DNA of 28,845 nucleotides from contig CABIXM010000033.1 of assembly GCA_902362725.1 (NCBI GenBank), positions 1 to 28,845 of the forward strand, written 5' to 3'. This document shows positions 1 to 6,681 of the stretch, in pieces (the stretch's first letter is position 1; every line of letters starts with the position of its first letter). The position numbers were made by a program, and so were the translations under genes. The notes beneath the pieces were generated by a model. The model saw nothing but the letters and a program-made list of their open reading frames with translations, searched no databases and was not told the DNA's origin. The stretch is from Clostridiaceae bacterium. Lineage in GTDB: Bacteria; Bacillota; Clostridia; Lachnospirales; Lachnospiraceae.

Positions 1-86
1 TTACTAACCTGCCAGTCAGTAGTCTTATTGTACTCTGAGGTATTTTCAATTTTCAACATCCACGTTTTTTATTATACAGGAAAATA

Positions 87-106
87 CAGTTTACAAGGGA
101 CTACAC
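87..106 (+). repeat. left terminal inverted repeat of the element
   Basis: Reads CAGTTTACAAGGGACTACAC. Its reverse complement matches 6655-6674 at 19 of 20 positions. It lies just downstream of the recombinase stop codon, as expected for an element end and recombinase binding site. Confidence 0.75.
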
Positions 107-115
107 AGGGTAGGT

Positions 116-145
116 ATCTGACGGGAGGGGTTCCACCCGTCAGAT
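116..145. other. stem-loop over the recombinase stop codon
   Basis: A perfect 10-bp stem (ATCTGACGGG at 116-125 and CCCGTCAGAT at 136-145) with a 10-nt loop overlaps the stop codon of the leftward recombinase gene. It could end or stabilise that transcript. No clear T-run follows on the leftward strand, so an intrinsic terminator is not certain. Confidence 0.5.
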
Positions 146-1651
146 TTTCCATGTGATATTCAAGCTGTCGCTTGTAGCGGCTATGGTGGTAATCATCAAG
201 TCCACCACCCGCCGCTTGTCGTCAAAGGATACATTCTCCCAAGTGTCGAGGTAGCCGGAAATCTGGCTGACCTGTTCCGGGCTAATGGCTTCCACCGTCA
301 GCTCCGCTATCCTCGCCAGAAGTTCCTGCTTGCGTCCGTCCAGTTCCGCTATCTTCACATTCACATAGGAGAGCAGGACATTGTTTGCGCCCGTTAGACT
401 GTCCACCAGCTTTTCAATCTCGCCGTCCACATGAGCAAGCTCCACTTGCAGGGCGGCGATTTTCGGGTTTGCCTTTGCCGCTTTCTTTCTGCCTGTCAAT
501 GTCTTGTAGCTTGCCAGCTTCTTTACCATCTGCTGATAAACAACCGCTTCCAGTTCCGAAGTGATGATTTTCCCACACCCGGCACAGCTCTTGTTATCCA
601 GCCGTTTTGTGCAGCGGAGATATTGCTTTCCCACAGGATTGTTAATGCTCATAAGGGCATACCCGCAGTTCCCGCACTTGATTTTTCCCGCCAGCCATGT
701 ATGGGTGGCTTTTCGGGCAGACTGGATTTTCATGTTGTTCATCAGCTTCTTGCGGCAGGTCAGCCAGATTTCGGAGGGGACAATGCCCTCATGGGGAGCC
801 AGCACCAGCATTTGGCCTTTCAAGTCGTTCTTTTTGCTGGGCTTCACATCCCGCCCCTGATACAGATAGCAGCCGTTCATGCCTGTAAAATCGGCGGCGT
901 CATTGACAATGACTGTCCCTTGACTTTTGAAAAACTCGTACACATCAAGGTCTGCCTGCACATAGACAGGATTGCGTAACATCTGCGCCAGCGTGGGGCG
1001 TATCAGCTCTTTGCCATGGAACAAAATCCCCTGTTCCGCAAAGTACCGGGTAATGTCCCCATAGGAGGTAGTGGGCTGGGCGTACATCTCAAACATCAGC
1101 CGGATATTTGCCGCTTCATCTGGATTTACCACCAGCTTCTTTGTGTTGATACCGTCCATCTTAATCGGCTCTGTATGGAAGCCGTAAGGGGCTTTCCCGC
1201 CCATCTTGAAGCCCCGCTGACTGCGGGAATAGTAAGCGTCCGTTACCCGCTTCTGTATCGTTTCCCGTTCAAGCTGGGCGAACACGATACAGATATTCAG
1301 CATCGCCCGCCCCATCGGGGTGGAGGTATCAAACTTTTCCGTAGAGGACACAAACTCCACATTGTACTGCTGGAACAGCTCCATCATGTTGGCAAAGTCC
1401 AGAATGGAACGGCTGATGCGGTCGAGTTTGTAAACCACGACTTTTGCAATCAGCCCCCGCTTGATGTCCCGCACCAGTTCTTGAAACTTCGGACGGTCTG
1501 TGTTCTTGCCGCTGTACCCCTTGTCTGTGTATTCCTTGCAGTTACCGCCTTTCAACTCGTATTTGCAAAATTCAATCTGGCTTTCAATGGAAATGCTGTC
1601 CTTTTTGTCCACCGATTGTCTTGCATAGATTGCGTCTATTCGATTGTTCAT
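140..1651 (-). CDS. large serine recombinase (element integrase)
   Basis: Catalyses integration and excision of the element. The N-terminal resolvase domain (about 5-150) has the nucleophile motif ARQS with Ser13, then YKLDRISRS and the long helix before QLERETIQKR. A recombinase domain follows (about 160-270). A zinc-ribbon-like CGNCGY...C...CAGC region lies near 325-360, followed by a charged coiled-coil segment (about 395-460). At 503 aa it has the usual length for the Tn4451/Tn5397-like large serine recombinase group. The ATG at 1649-1651 is preceded by AGGAG at good spacing. A TTGATT-17-TATAAT promoter lies just upstream at 1699-1727. It is the last gene before the left element end. Confidence 0.95.
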   Translation of the reverse strand: MNNRIDAIYARQSVDKKDSISIESQIEFCKYELKGGNCKEYTDKGYSGKNTDRPKFQELVRDIKRGLIAKVVVYKLDRISRSILDFANMMELFQQYNVEFVSSTEKFDTSTPMGRAMLNICIVFAQLERETIQKRVTDAYYSRSQRGFKMGGKAPYGFHTEPIKMDGINTKKLVVNPDEAANIRLMFEMYAQPTTSYGDITRYFAEQGILFHGKELIRPTLAQMLRNPVYVQADLDVYEFFKSQGTVIVNDAADFTGMNGCYLYQGRDVKPSKKNDLKGQMLVLAPHEGIVPSEIWLTCRKKLMNNMKIQSARKATHTWLAGKIKCGNCGYALMSINNPVGKQYLRCTKRLDNKSCAGCGKIITSELEAVVYQQMVKKLASYKTLTGRKKAAKANPKIAALQVELAHVDGEIEKLVDSLTGANNVLLSYVNVKIAELDGRKQELLARIAELTVEAISPEQVSQISGYLDTWENVSFDDKRRVVDLMITTIAATSDSLNITWKI

Positions 1652-1698
1652 ATTGTCGCTCCTTTTCTTAAAAAAGAAACGGAGCTGCTGACAGTTTT

Positions 1699-1727
1699 AT
1701 TATACCGCCAGCAGCCCCGCAAATCAA
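1699..1727 (-). promoter_or_regulatory. sigma-70 promoter of the recombinase gene
   Basis: On the leftward strand TTGATT (1722-1727), a 17-bp spacer and TATAAT (1699-1704). A 7-bp dyad, GCTGCTG (1684-1690) and CAGCAGC (1709-1715), brackets the -10 box and could serve as an operator or leader hairpin. The promoter lies between the small upstream gene and the recombinase, so the integrase can be expressed on its own. Confidence 0.65.
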
Positions 1728-1745
1728 TGATGGCTTCGGAAAACC

Positions 1746-1937
1746 TTATGCCCCGGCTTCCTCACTCTGCCGTTTGTCGGCATACTTGCGGAACACCTCA
1801 TAAAGCTGCTGTTCCAGCTCCCGGCGTTTTGCCGCTTCCTGCTCCGGCGTGAACACCGGGGAGAGATTTTCCAGCGTGATTTCCTTTCCCTGAAAAGTCA
1901 CGACTTCGGTTTCTTTCTTGTATCTGATATGCTCCAT
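1746..1937 (-). CDS. small conserved element protein, unknown function
   Basis: A 63-aa acidic, mostly helical protein starting MEHIRYKKETEVV, with the segment FTPEQEAAKRRELEQQLYEV (about 31-50) and an Ala/Glu-rich end. The ATG at 1935-1937 has GGAGGT at ideal spacing; a longer TTG-started version from 1961 is less likely. It has no recognisable catalytic motif. Its place between relaxase and recombinase in the same direction suggests an accessory role in excision or mobilization, which is inference from position only. Confidence 0.7.
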   Translation of the reverse strand: MEHIRYKKETEVVTFQGKEITLENLSPVFTPEQEAAKRRELEQQLYEVFRKYADKRQSEEAGA

Positions 1938-2007
1938 AGTACCTCCGTATTTAATTTTCAAAGTGCAGTGCCGCCATGCTGCGGCGTGAAATGTTTTCTG
2001 TCATCAA

Positions 2008-2949
2008 TCACCTTTCCTTTGTGTGCCGCTGCTGTCGTTTCAGTTCTGCCAGCACCTCCGGCGGGATACGGTCTACCAGCCGCTGAATGTCTTTCAGCTC
2101 GCTTTCCAGCTTTGCCCGTTCCATCGTATCTTTCATCTTGCCTTTTTCACTGGCTTTTGCTCTGGCTTCTAACTGTTCATTTTCTGCTAAAAGGTCGTTT
2201 ATTGTGACCTTGTATTTTTTGAGCTGACCGGAGAAATTCTCCATCTGCGGAAACCACTTTTTCAGCAGGGAGAGGGCTTCCTCTTTCTTCTTTCCGGCGT
2301 TGAACGGGGTAATACCGTCCAGCGTGGCTTCAATGGCTCTTGCCTGTTTGGAGAGATTGACCGCCTGCTTGAACAGACGGGTGGGGATATGCTTCCTGCC
2401 CGTTTTGCTGGCGCTTTCCCCACGCTCCAAGTCGGGATATTTCTCCACCATATAGGCGTGAAAATCGTCCTGCCATTTTGTGAGGTTGGCTCTGTTCCCA
2501 ATAATCTCCTTTGCACACAGGCGGTTGTCCTCTGTCAGCGGGACAAAGACCAAATGCAGGTGGGGTGTTTTCTCGTCCATGTGTACCACAGCCGACACGA
2601 TATTTTCCCGGCCTACCCGCCCGATTAGAAACTCCGCCGCCCTCTGGAAAAACGCCTGTATCTCCTTTGGGGACTTCTTCTTGAAAAACTCCGGGCTGGC
2701 GGTTATCAGCGTATCGACAAAGCGTGTGCTATCCTTGCGGGTGCGGCATCCGGCTTGTTCAATGCGGCTCTGAATAAAATGGTAATAGTGGCTCTCCGGC
2801 TTGACGATATGGAAGTTGTACTTGCTCCGGCTGGTGTCAATGTCGGGATTGCTGGCGTACTGTTCCTTTTGCCGTTCGTGATGGGCTTCCAGCGGTCTTG
2901 CCGGATTGCCCTTGTGTTTTTCAAATCGCAAAATTGCGTGTTGTGCCAT
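2008..2949 (-). CDS. mobV: MobV-family relaxase (Pre/Mob)
   Basis: Nicks the element at oriT and pilots the strand into a recipient through a helper conjugation machine. The MobV hallmarks are visible: the N-terminal AILRFEKHK, the HHERQKEQYASNPDID segment at about 23-38, and the metal-binding motif HMDEKTPHLHLVFVPL at 123-138. A charged coiled-coil tail starts near 200. At 313 aa it is shorter than plasmid Mob proteins (often 400-500 aa) but includes the whole catalytic domain. The ATG at 2947-2949 has AAGGAG four bases upstream. The 185-bp region upstream, with a strong dyad at 2979-3004, is one place to look for the nick site. Confidence 0.95.
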   Translation of the reverse strand: MAQHAILRFEKHKGNPARPLEAHHERQKEQYASNPDIDTSRSKYNFHIVKPESHYYHFIQSRIEQAGCRTRKDSTRFVDTLITASPEFFKKKSPKEIQAFFQRAAEFLIGRVGRENIVSAVVHMDEKTPHLHLVFVPLTEDNRLCAKEIIGNRANLTKWQDDFHAYMVEKYPDLERGESASKTGRKHIPTRLFKQAVNLSKQARAIEATLDGITPFNAGKKKEEALSLLKKWFPQMENFSGQLKKYKVTINDLLAENEQLEARAKASEKGKMKDTMERAKLESELKDIQRLVDRIPPEVLAELKRQQRHTKER

Positions 2950-2978
2950 GAAACTCCTTTCCCCATTCCGTTCCTTTC

Positions 2979-3004
2979 CGGGACTTTTCCACAGGAAAAT
3001 CCCG
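2979..3004. repeat. inverted repeat upstream of mobV, possible oriT
   Basis: CGGGA (2979-2983), one bulged C, TTTTCC (2985-2990), a 3-nt loop, then GGAAAATCCCG (2994-3004) forms an 11-bp stem. It is about 30 bp upstream of the relaxase start, where MobV nick sites usually lie. The rest of 2950-3134 is AT-rich, with a weak ATAAAA/TTTTTAT dyad near 3047-3061. Confidence 0.4.
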
Positions 3005-3134
3005 CAGAAAATATCTCGGATCGGATAGGAATGGATAAGATATAAATAAAATCGTTTTTATCTCTGTATTTCTATATACCGTCCGGTTTCCGTACTTCAA
3101 GAGGATTGATTATCGTACTTGTGGAGTGCGGTTT

Positions 3135-3530
3135 TCAGTCCTCCGGCGTACCGGAACGGGATTTATTGAAGTCGGTGTTTAGAACCGCTTCGTAGGATTT
3201 TGGGTAAATGCGGTTGGGTTTTCCACAGCCCTGCTTCTGAATCTCTACCAGTCCGGCGTATTGCAACTCCCGCAGGGTGTTGACCGCCTTCTGCCGCCCG
3301 CAGTGGAGCAGCTCCACTACCTCATTGATGGGATAGTAGAGGTAAATGCGCCCATATTCGTCCGCCCAGCCGTTTTTCCGGGACAGGTCTGTCCGGCGTA
3401 GGATAAAGGCATACAATACCTTTGCTTCGTTGGACAGTGGCGTGAATGTGGGGGCTTCAAAAAGAAAATTGGGAAGCCGGGTAAAGCTGACCGCCTTTTC
3501 CGGCTGATGGATATAAATGGTGTTTGTCAT
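3135..3530 (-). CDS. short RepA N-terminal-type replication initiator
   Basis: 131 aa resembling the N-terminal winged-helix domain of RepA_N-type initiators: FTRLPNFLFEAPTFTPLSNEAKVLYAFILRRTDLS, then a second segment with INEVVELLHCGRQKAVNTLRELQYAGL (a helix-turn-helix-like region about 70-98). Plasmid relatives are usually 250 aa or more with a variable C-terminal part, which is missing here. It may therefore support limited extrachromosomal replication of the excised circle or act as a DNA-binding regulator. The ATG at 3528-3530 lacks a convincing Shine-Dalgarno. Confidence 0.8.
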   Translation of the reverse strand: MTNTIYIHQPEKAVSFTRLPNFLFEAPTFTPLSNEAKVLYAFILRRTDLSRKNGWADEYGRIYLYYPINEVVELLHCGRQKAVNTLRELQYAGLVEIQKQGCGKPNRIYPKSYEAVLNTDFNKSRSGTPED

Positions 3531-3641
3531 ATCGTATTTTGTGGACGGTTAGAACCCCGTTTTCTAGGGCAGACGGTAGTTTCTATTGCCTGTCCCTGTT
3601 CTGTGCTTGCAAAGCCTTGTAAATCAAGGACTTTTCAGCCC

Positions 3642-4055
3642 CTAACTGTCCACACAAGACCTCCTTTTCCGTTCACTTTCTGTTTTCTGCCGCCTGTGAA
3701 CTCTGGCGGCACAGCCGGGACAGTATTTCGCCCGGTTGGATTTAGGGACGAACACACCGCCGCAGACCGCACAGCGTTTCAAGTCCTTATCCCGGAAAAT
3801 CTCTGCTTCCAGCGTTCCGATTTGCGGCAAGACCGACCAGCGGAACCACTTACAGCAGACCGAGAAAGAAGCCGTCTGCGGGCAGGCGCAGGTGTCCCCA
3901 TCGTCAAGGAGCATACAGTTCCCGTCCTCATAGTTGCAGCACTCCCGGCGGATCAGGGCGTTTGCCTGTTTCCTCTGTGCCGGTGTCATGCGGTAAAGGG
4001 AACCGTCCTGCCTGCGCTCTATGGGCGGCAGTCGTTTATATGGGTTCTCTCTCAT
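3642..4055 (-). CDS. cysteine-rich VLP-domain protein
   Basis: 137 aa with two Cys clusters: CC/C/C/C/CC at residues 39, 40, 47, 56, 58, 67 and 68, then CAVCGG...YCPGC (95, 98, 112, 115) that looks like a zinc ribbon, ending in a basic tail. It matches the Cys-rich VLP family common in Clostridia mobile elements, whose function is unknown; zinc and nucleic-acid binding are inferred. The open frame extends to 4196, but ATG 4053-4055 has GGAGGG six bases upstream while the 4196 ATG has none, so the shorter form is preferred. The extra upstream part contains a perfect palindrome (4122-4146) better explained as a leader structure. Confidence 0.8.
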   Translation of the reverse strand: MRENPYKRLPPIERRQDGSLYRMTPAQRKQANALIRRECCNYEDGNCMLLDDGDTCACPQTASFSVCCKWFRWSVLPQIGTLEAEIFRDKDLKRCAVCGGVFVPKSNRAKYCPGCAARVHRRQKTESERKRRSCVDS

Positions 4056-4121
4056 GTGTTCCCTCCATTTTTCCTTAGCCGTTCTCCCCGAAAGGATTTC
4101 CGGCGTTGGCACGCTCCCCGG

Positions 4122-4146
4122 ACTTCGGGACATTTTGTCCCGAAGT
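4122..4146. promoter_or_regulatory. perfect stem-loop in the VLP gene leader
   Basis: ACTTCGGGACA (4122-4132), a TTT loop and TGTCCCGAAGT (4136-4146) form a perfect 11-bp stem about 67 nt upstream of the preferred VLP start. It may be an operator or an RNA hairpin. No T-run follows. Confidence 0.45.
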
Positions 4147-4196
4147 GGCTCGTTGCGGTGCTTCCCCTGCCGGGGTATTCCTTTTCGGACGGTCAT

Positions 4197-4375
4197 TCTG
4201 TTTTCAAGGTGCAGCTCATCGATGAACTACCTTAAGTCTACACCTAAAAGACCGCCCGCCCCGTATATCCATAAGGTCGGAAATCAGCCCGGAAAACTCT
4301 CTATTTCCACGCTCTTGGAATTGTGGTAGAATAGAAGAAATAGAATGGCAAATCGAAATTTCACGGAGGTATATT
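4197..4375. other. divergent intergenic region between backbone and cargo
   Basis: Lies between the leftward VLP gene and the rightward TPR gene. It holds a 10-bp palindrome TCATCGATGA (4216-4225) nested between AAGGT (4206-4210) and ACCTT (4229-4233), a possible operator for the element's XRE regulator. No promoter meets consensus closely; TAGAAT near 4327 is a weak -10 candidate for the cargo genes. Confidence 0.35.
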
Positions 4376-4870
4376 ATGGGACTGTTTTCAAAGAAGAAAA
4401 ATGAAGAAGTGGCTATTGATGAACTAACACCACAAATAAAAACTAAATTAGATGAATTAGCCCAAAAAGGCAATCAGTTTGAGGAAGAAGAACAATATGA
4501 GGAAGCTATACAAGCATGGAAAGAAGCTCTTAGCCTAATCCCAGAGCCACAGCAATTTTACAGTGAAACCATATGGTTTTTAGCTGCCATTGGCGATATT
4601 TATTTTCAAAAGAAACAATACGAAAAAGCACACGAATGCTTTGACAAAGCAAGGGGGAATTTGAGCGGCGAGGGATATGGAAATCCGTTTGTTATGCTTC
4701 GATTAGGTGAATGTTGTTTAGAAATAGGGGACGAAAAAAACGCCACAGAATATTTGCTTAGAGCCTATATGTTTGAAGGAAGGGAGATATTTGAGCCTGA
4801 CGAGGACGGTAATGATGATGGCAAAAAATATTTTGATTATTTAAGAACTCATGTTGAAAACATTGAGTGA
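4376..4870 (+). CDS. small tetratricopeptide-repeat protein (cargo)
   Basis: 164 aa, soluble and acidic, with three TPR-like helical hairpins: about 29-62 (NQFEEEEQYEEAIQAWKEAL), 68-97 (GDIYFQKKQYEKAHECFDKA) and 105-134 (LRLGECCLEIGDEKNATEYL). It has no signal peptide or membrane segment. ATG follows ACGGAGGT at good spacing. Its base composition is much more AT-rich than the backbone genes of the same element. Small TPR proteins of this kind often occur as immunity or accessory proteins in toxin loci, but no toxin gene is present here, so binding to a partner protein is the only safe statement. Confidence 0.8.
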   Translation: MGLFSKKKNEEVAIDELTPQIKTKLDELAQKGNQFEEEEQYEEAIQAWKEALSLIPEPQQFYSETIWFLAAIGDIYFQKKQYEKAHECFDKARGNLSGEGYGNPFVMLRLGECCLEIGDEKNATEYLLRAYMFEGREIFEPDEDGNDDGKKYFDYLRTHVENIE

Positions 4871-4889
4871 AGATTAAGATAACACAGTT

Positions 4890-4900
4890 CCCATTTATCG
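4890..4900 (+). repeat. 11-bp direct repeat copy 1 flanking the XRE/cargo segment
   Basis: CCCATTTATCG, repeated identically at 6139-6149, with TAACA also shared a few bases upstream of each copy (TAACACAGTT and TAACAAAT). The two copies bracket the XRE gene and the immunity-like gene. They may mark a past duplication or recombination site; the match is short. Confidence 0.35.
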
Positions 4901-4920
4901 AGCAGACAAGGAGGGAGAGC

Positions 4921-5721
4921 ATGGAACTATCCATACAAGAACGATTGAAAGATTTGCGTGTGGAGCGTGGGCTGACGCTGGAGCAGCTTGAAGAACAGGT
5001 AAATCTCTCCAAGTCTGCACTGGGTAGTTATGAAGCAAAGGACTTCAAGGACATCAGCCACTATGCCATTATCAAGCTGGCGAAGTTTTACGGCGTGGCC
5101 GCCGATTATCTGCTGGGACTGTCCCAAACAAGAAATCACCCAAACGCCGATCTTGCAGACCTGCGTTTGAGTGATGATATGATTGAACTCTTGAAAAGCG
5201 GGTTGGTGGATAATTCCCTCTTGTGTGAACTGGCGGTACACCCGGATTTCCCCCGGCTGATGGCTGACCTTGAAATCTATGTGAACGGCGTGGCGGGAAA
5301 ACAGGTACAGAGTGCAAACGCCATTGTGGACGCTGTAAGCGCAACCATTATGAAGCAGCACAATCCCGGCTTGTCTGACCCGCAGTTAAGACAGCTTATC
5401 GCCGCCCATATTGATGATGACAGCTTTTGCCGCTATGTGATACAGCAGGACATAAACAAGATAGCTCTTGACCTGCGGGAAACACATAAGGACGATTTTT
5501 TCAGCGTCCCGGAGGACAACCCGCTGGAAGATTTTTTGCAGACCGCCGAGGAAACTGCCAGTCCAGACAGCGACCCGGAGCAAGCGGCTTTGGCGTTTAT
5601 CTGTAAGCGGCTCAAGCTGAATTTGAAAAAGCTGTCCGAGGAAGAAAAGAAGTGGCTGAAAAAGATTGCACAGAAGTCGGACTTGCTGAAAAATCCAAAC
5701 CCACAGCGGGGGAGGAAATAA
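4921..5721 (+). CDS. XRE-family transcriptional regulator
   Basis: 266 aa. The N-terminal helix-turn-helix (about 5-65) reads ERLKDLRVERGLTLEQLEEQ then VNLSKSALGSYEAKDFKDIS and IIKLAKFYGVAADYLLGLS, the classic Cro/CI layout. A long C-terminal helical domain with no known motif follows, ending in a basic tail. ATG at 4921 has GGAGGGAGAGC directly upstream; the longer in-frame start at 4867 lies across the TPR gene end and is less likely. It is GC-rich like the backbone and probably controls the element, with the two AT-rich cargo genes inserted around it. Confidence 0.85.
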   Translation: MELSIQERLKDLRVERGLTLEQLEEQVNLSKSALGSYEAKDFKDISHYAIIKLAKFYGVAADYLLGLSQTRNHPNADLADLRLSDDMIELLKSGLVDNSLLCELAVHPDFPRLMADLEIYVNGVAGKQVQSANAIVDAVSATIMKQHNPGLSDPQLRQLIAAHIDDDSFCRYVIQQDINKIALDLRETHKDDFFSVPEDNPLEDFLQTAEETASPDSDPEQAALAFICKRLKLNLKKLSEEEKKWLKKIAQKSDLLKNPNPQRGRK

Positions 5722-5767
5722 GAAATTGATAAAATTGAATTTACTTTTTTAACAGGAGGATTATACA

Positions 5768-6133
5768 ATGAGTATGGATTTGAATTTTTGGAAGTACAAG
5801 GAAGATACCGCACATGACCATTCAACCGTATATCAGGCAGCGTGTTGTGATGGCGAGGTAATGGAAGTATTGGAAGTTCTTCCGATTGACGAGATTTTGA
5901 AAAAAGTGGCTGATTCTTTTTCTGACTGGAATATACAAGGTGGAGGCAAAGATTTTGAAAAAGAAGGACATGGAGCATTTCAGGTTTTTACAACTTCGCA
6001 AATCGTAAGGTTTGATTGCTATGGTATGCAAGAGGCTGATATGAACGCTCTCATGGATATTTTACTTGATTTTGGTTGCCCTCTATACGACCCACAAATT
6101 TCAACGAGATTCGATTCTTGGACAGATAGATAA
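5768..6133 (+). CDS. small immunity-like protein (cargo)
   Basis: 121 aa, acidic, cytosolic, starting MSMDLNFWKYKEDTAHDHS, with a PIDEILKKVADSFSDWN segment (about 39-55) and an FTTSQIVRFDCYGM block (about 73-87), ending in LDFGCPLYDPQISTRFDSW. Its size, acidity and Trp/Cys-rich pattern resemble small proteins found downstream of polymorphic toxins and called immunity proteins; this is recognition by resemblance, not a domain proof. ATG has ACAGGAGG seven bases upstream. It lies 46 bp after the XRE gene, is more AT-rich than that gene, and no cognate toxin is in the window. Confidence 0.75.
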   Translation: MSMDLNFWKYKEDTAHDHSTVYQAACCDGEVMEVLEVLPIDEILKKVADSFSDWNIQGGGKDFEKEGHGAFQVFTTSQIVRFDCYGMQEADMNALMDILLDFGCPLYDPQISTRFDSWTDR

Positions 6134-6138
6134 CAAAT

Positions 6139-6149
6139 CCCATTTATCG
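6139..6149 (+). repeat. 11-bp direct repeat copy 2
   Basis: CCCATTTATCG, identical to 4890-4900, just after the stop of the immunity-like gene. Confidence 0.35.
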
Positions 6150-6194
6150 TGGAGATAGCAAAGCCAGCCGAGCCAGTCAATGGTCAAGATGAAC

Positions 6195-6211
6195 GGCGCA
6201 TTTTATGCGCC
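6195..6211 (+). other. short perfect hairpin
   Basis: GGCGCAT (6195-6201), a TTT loop and ATGCGCC (6205-6211). GTCAA (6183-6187) and TTGAC (6216-6220) can extend it. It follows the cargo gene and may slow or end transcription, or be part of the transfer origin. Confidence 0.4.
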
Positions 6212-6252
6212 GCCGTTGACAGTCCCGCCCGTCTTTGCTAATAGTCAATCAA

Positions 6253-6282
6253 GGCGGGAAAGCCTTAAAATGGCTTCCCGCC
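6253..6282 (+). terminator. probable terminator after the cargo genes
   Basis: GGCGGGAA, a bulged A and GCC (6253-6264) pair with GGCTTCCCGCC (6272-6282) around a TTAAAAT loop; CATTTCAATTTT follows. A GC-rich stem of 11 bp with a weak T-rich tail. Confidence 0.5.
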
Positions 6283-6507
6283 CATTTCAATTTTGAGAGA
6301 AAAATCCGTCTGTTTTTTCGTAAGTGTGGCTATCCGTGTGGGACGAGGGACGGGGGCTTTCATATCCGCCCTGTCTGCTGATGAAACCAGTCCTGCGCTT
6401 GCGGCTCCACGCCACGCAATCACAGCCCTGTTTTCCTGCTGCTTCAAATGTGCTTGCCCTTCCGGGCGGCAACCTCATTTTCGCAGCAACGCCGACAGAG
6501 CGTATAA

Positions 6508-6556
6508 CACACTACACTTTGCAAGCAAAGTCGTGTGCCAAAGGGGTACCCTTTGG
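6508..6556. other. tandem stem-loops, candidate oriT
   Basis: Stem 1: ACTTTGC (6516-6522), AA loop, GCAAAGT (6525-6531), extended by CACAC (6508-6512) pairing with GTGTG (6533-6537). Stem 2 directly follows: CCAAAGGG (6538-6545), 3-nt loop, CCCTTTGG (6549-6556), perfect over 8 bp. Adjacent stem-loops of this type beside an element end are typical of transfer origins. The relaxase gene lies at the other end of the element, so assignment to MobV is inference. Confidence 0.45.
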
Positions 6557-6564
6557 AAACCCCA

Positions 6565-6630
6565 GACAACAAAACAGGCTGAATATCTCGCACTTCCCCG
6601 GTGCTTGATACTCAGCCTTTATTTGTTGTC
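6565..6630. repeat. 66-nt imperfect hairpin
   Basis: GACAACAAA (6565-6573) pairs with TTTGTTGTC (6622-6630), and AGGCTGAATATC (6577-6588) with the mostly complementary GATACTCAGCCT (6607-6618); GCAC and GTGC close the apical part. It is the largest secondary structure in the element and sits 24 bp from the right inverted repeat. Confidence 0.5.
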
Positions 6631-6654
6631 AGCAGCCCCCGTTTCGTGGTCTGC

Positions 6655-6674
6655 GTGTAGTTCCTTGTAAACTG
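6655..6674 (-). repeat. right terminal inverted repeat of the element
   Basis: Reads GTGTAGTTCCTTGTAAACTG on the plus strand, the inverted copy of 87-106 with one mismatch. The sequence changes character directly after it, with a small inverted-repeat unit and then the HEPN gene. Confidence 0.75.
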
Positions 6675-6681
6675 ACCTAAG

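Larger units (their letters stand above)
6150..6654. other. structured non-coding right end of the element
   Basis: About 500 bp without a credible gene. From left to right it has a GGCGCAT/ATGCGCC hairpin (6195-6211), a terminator-like stem (6253-6282), paired stem-loops at 6508-6556 and a 66-nt imperfect hairpin at 6565-6630. The only long rightward frame (6293-6670) lacks a good RBS and has a composition explained by the structured DNA. This packing of hairpins beside the element end fits an origin of transfer and processing region. Confidence 0.6.
87..6674. mobile_element. integrative mobilizable element (serine recombinase, MobV)
   Basis: A 6.6-kb unit bounded by near-perfect inverted repeats at 87-106 and 6655-6674. 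It encodes its own integrase (large serine recombinase), a relaxase (MobV), a RepA-type protein, a Cys-rich VLP protein and cargo, but no type IV secretion genes, so it should need a helper conjugative element. Leftward backbone genes are GC-rich, while two rightward cargo genes (TPR protein, immunity-like protein) are AT-rich and look separately acquired. The exact crossover dinucleotide cannot be read without an empty site; the inverted repeats give the best boundaries. It sits next to other mobile DNA debris (IS66 remnant, small inverted-repeat unit). Confidence 0.8.

Noticed and set aside
1..86. Possible gene end or attachment core left of the element
   Set aside because: Too short; AT-rich, no frame or repeat matching the right flank well enough to name the core.
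1016..1852. 278-aa plus-strand open frame opposite the recombinase
   Set aside because: Antisense shadow crossing two real leftward genes and their promoter.
6293..6670. Rightward 125-aa open frame at the right end of the element
   Set aside because: No convincing RBS, ends within the inverted repeat, and spans several stem-loops. Conservation of such a frame in related elements would be explained by the DNA structure.
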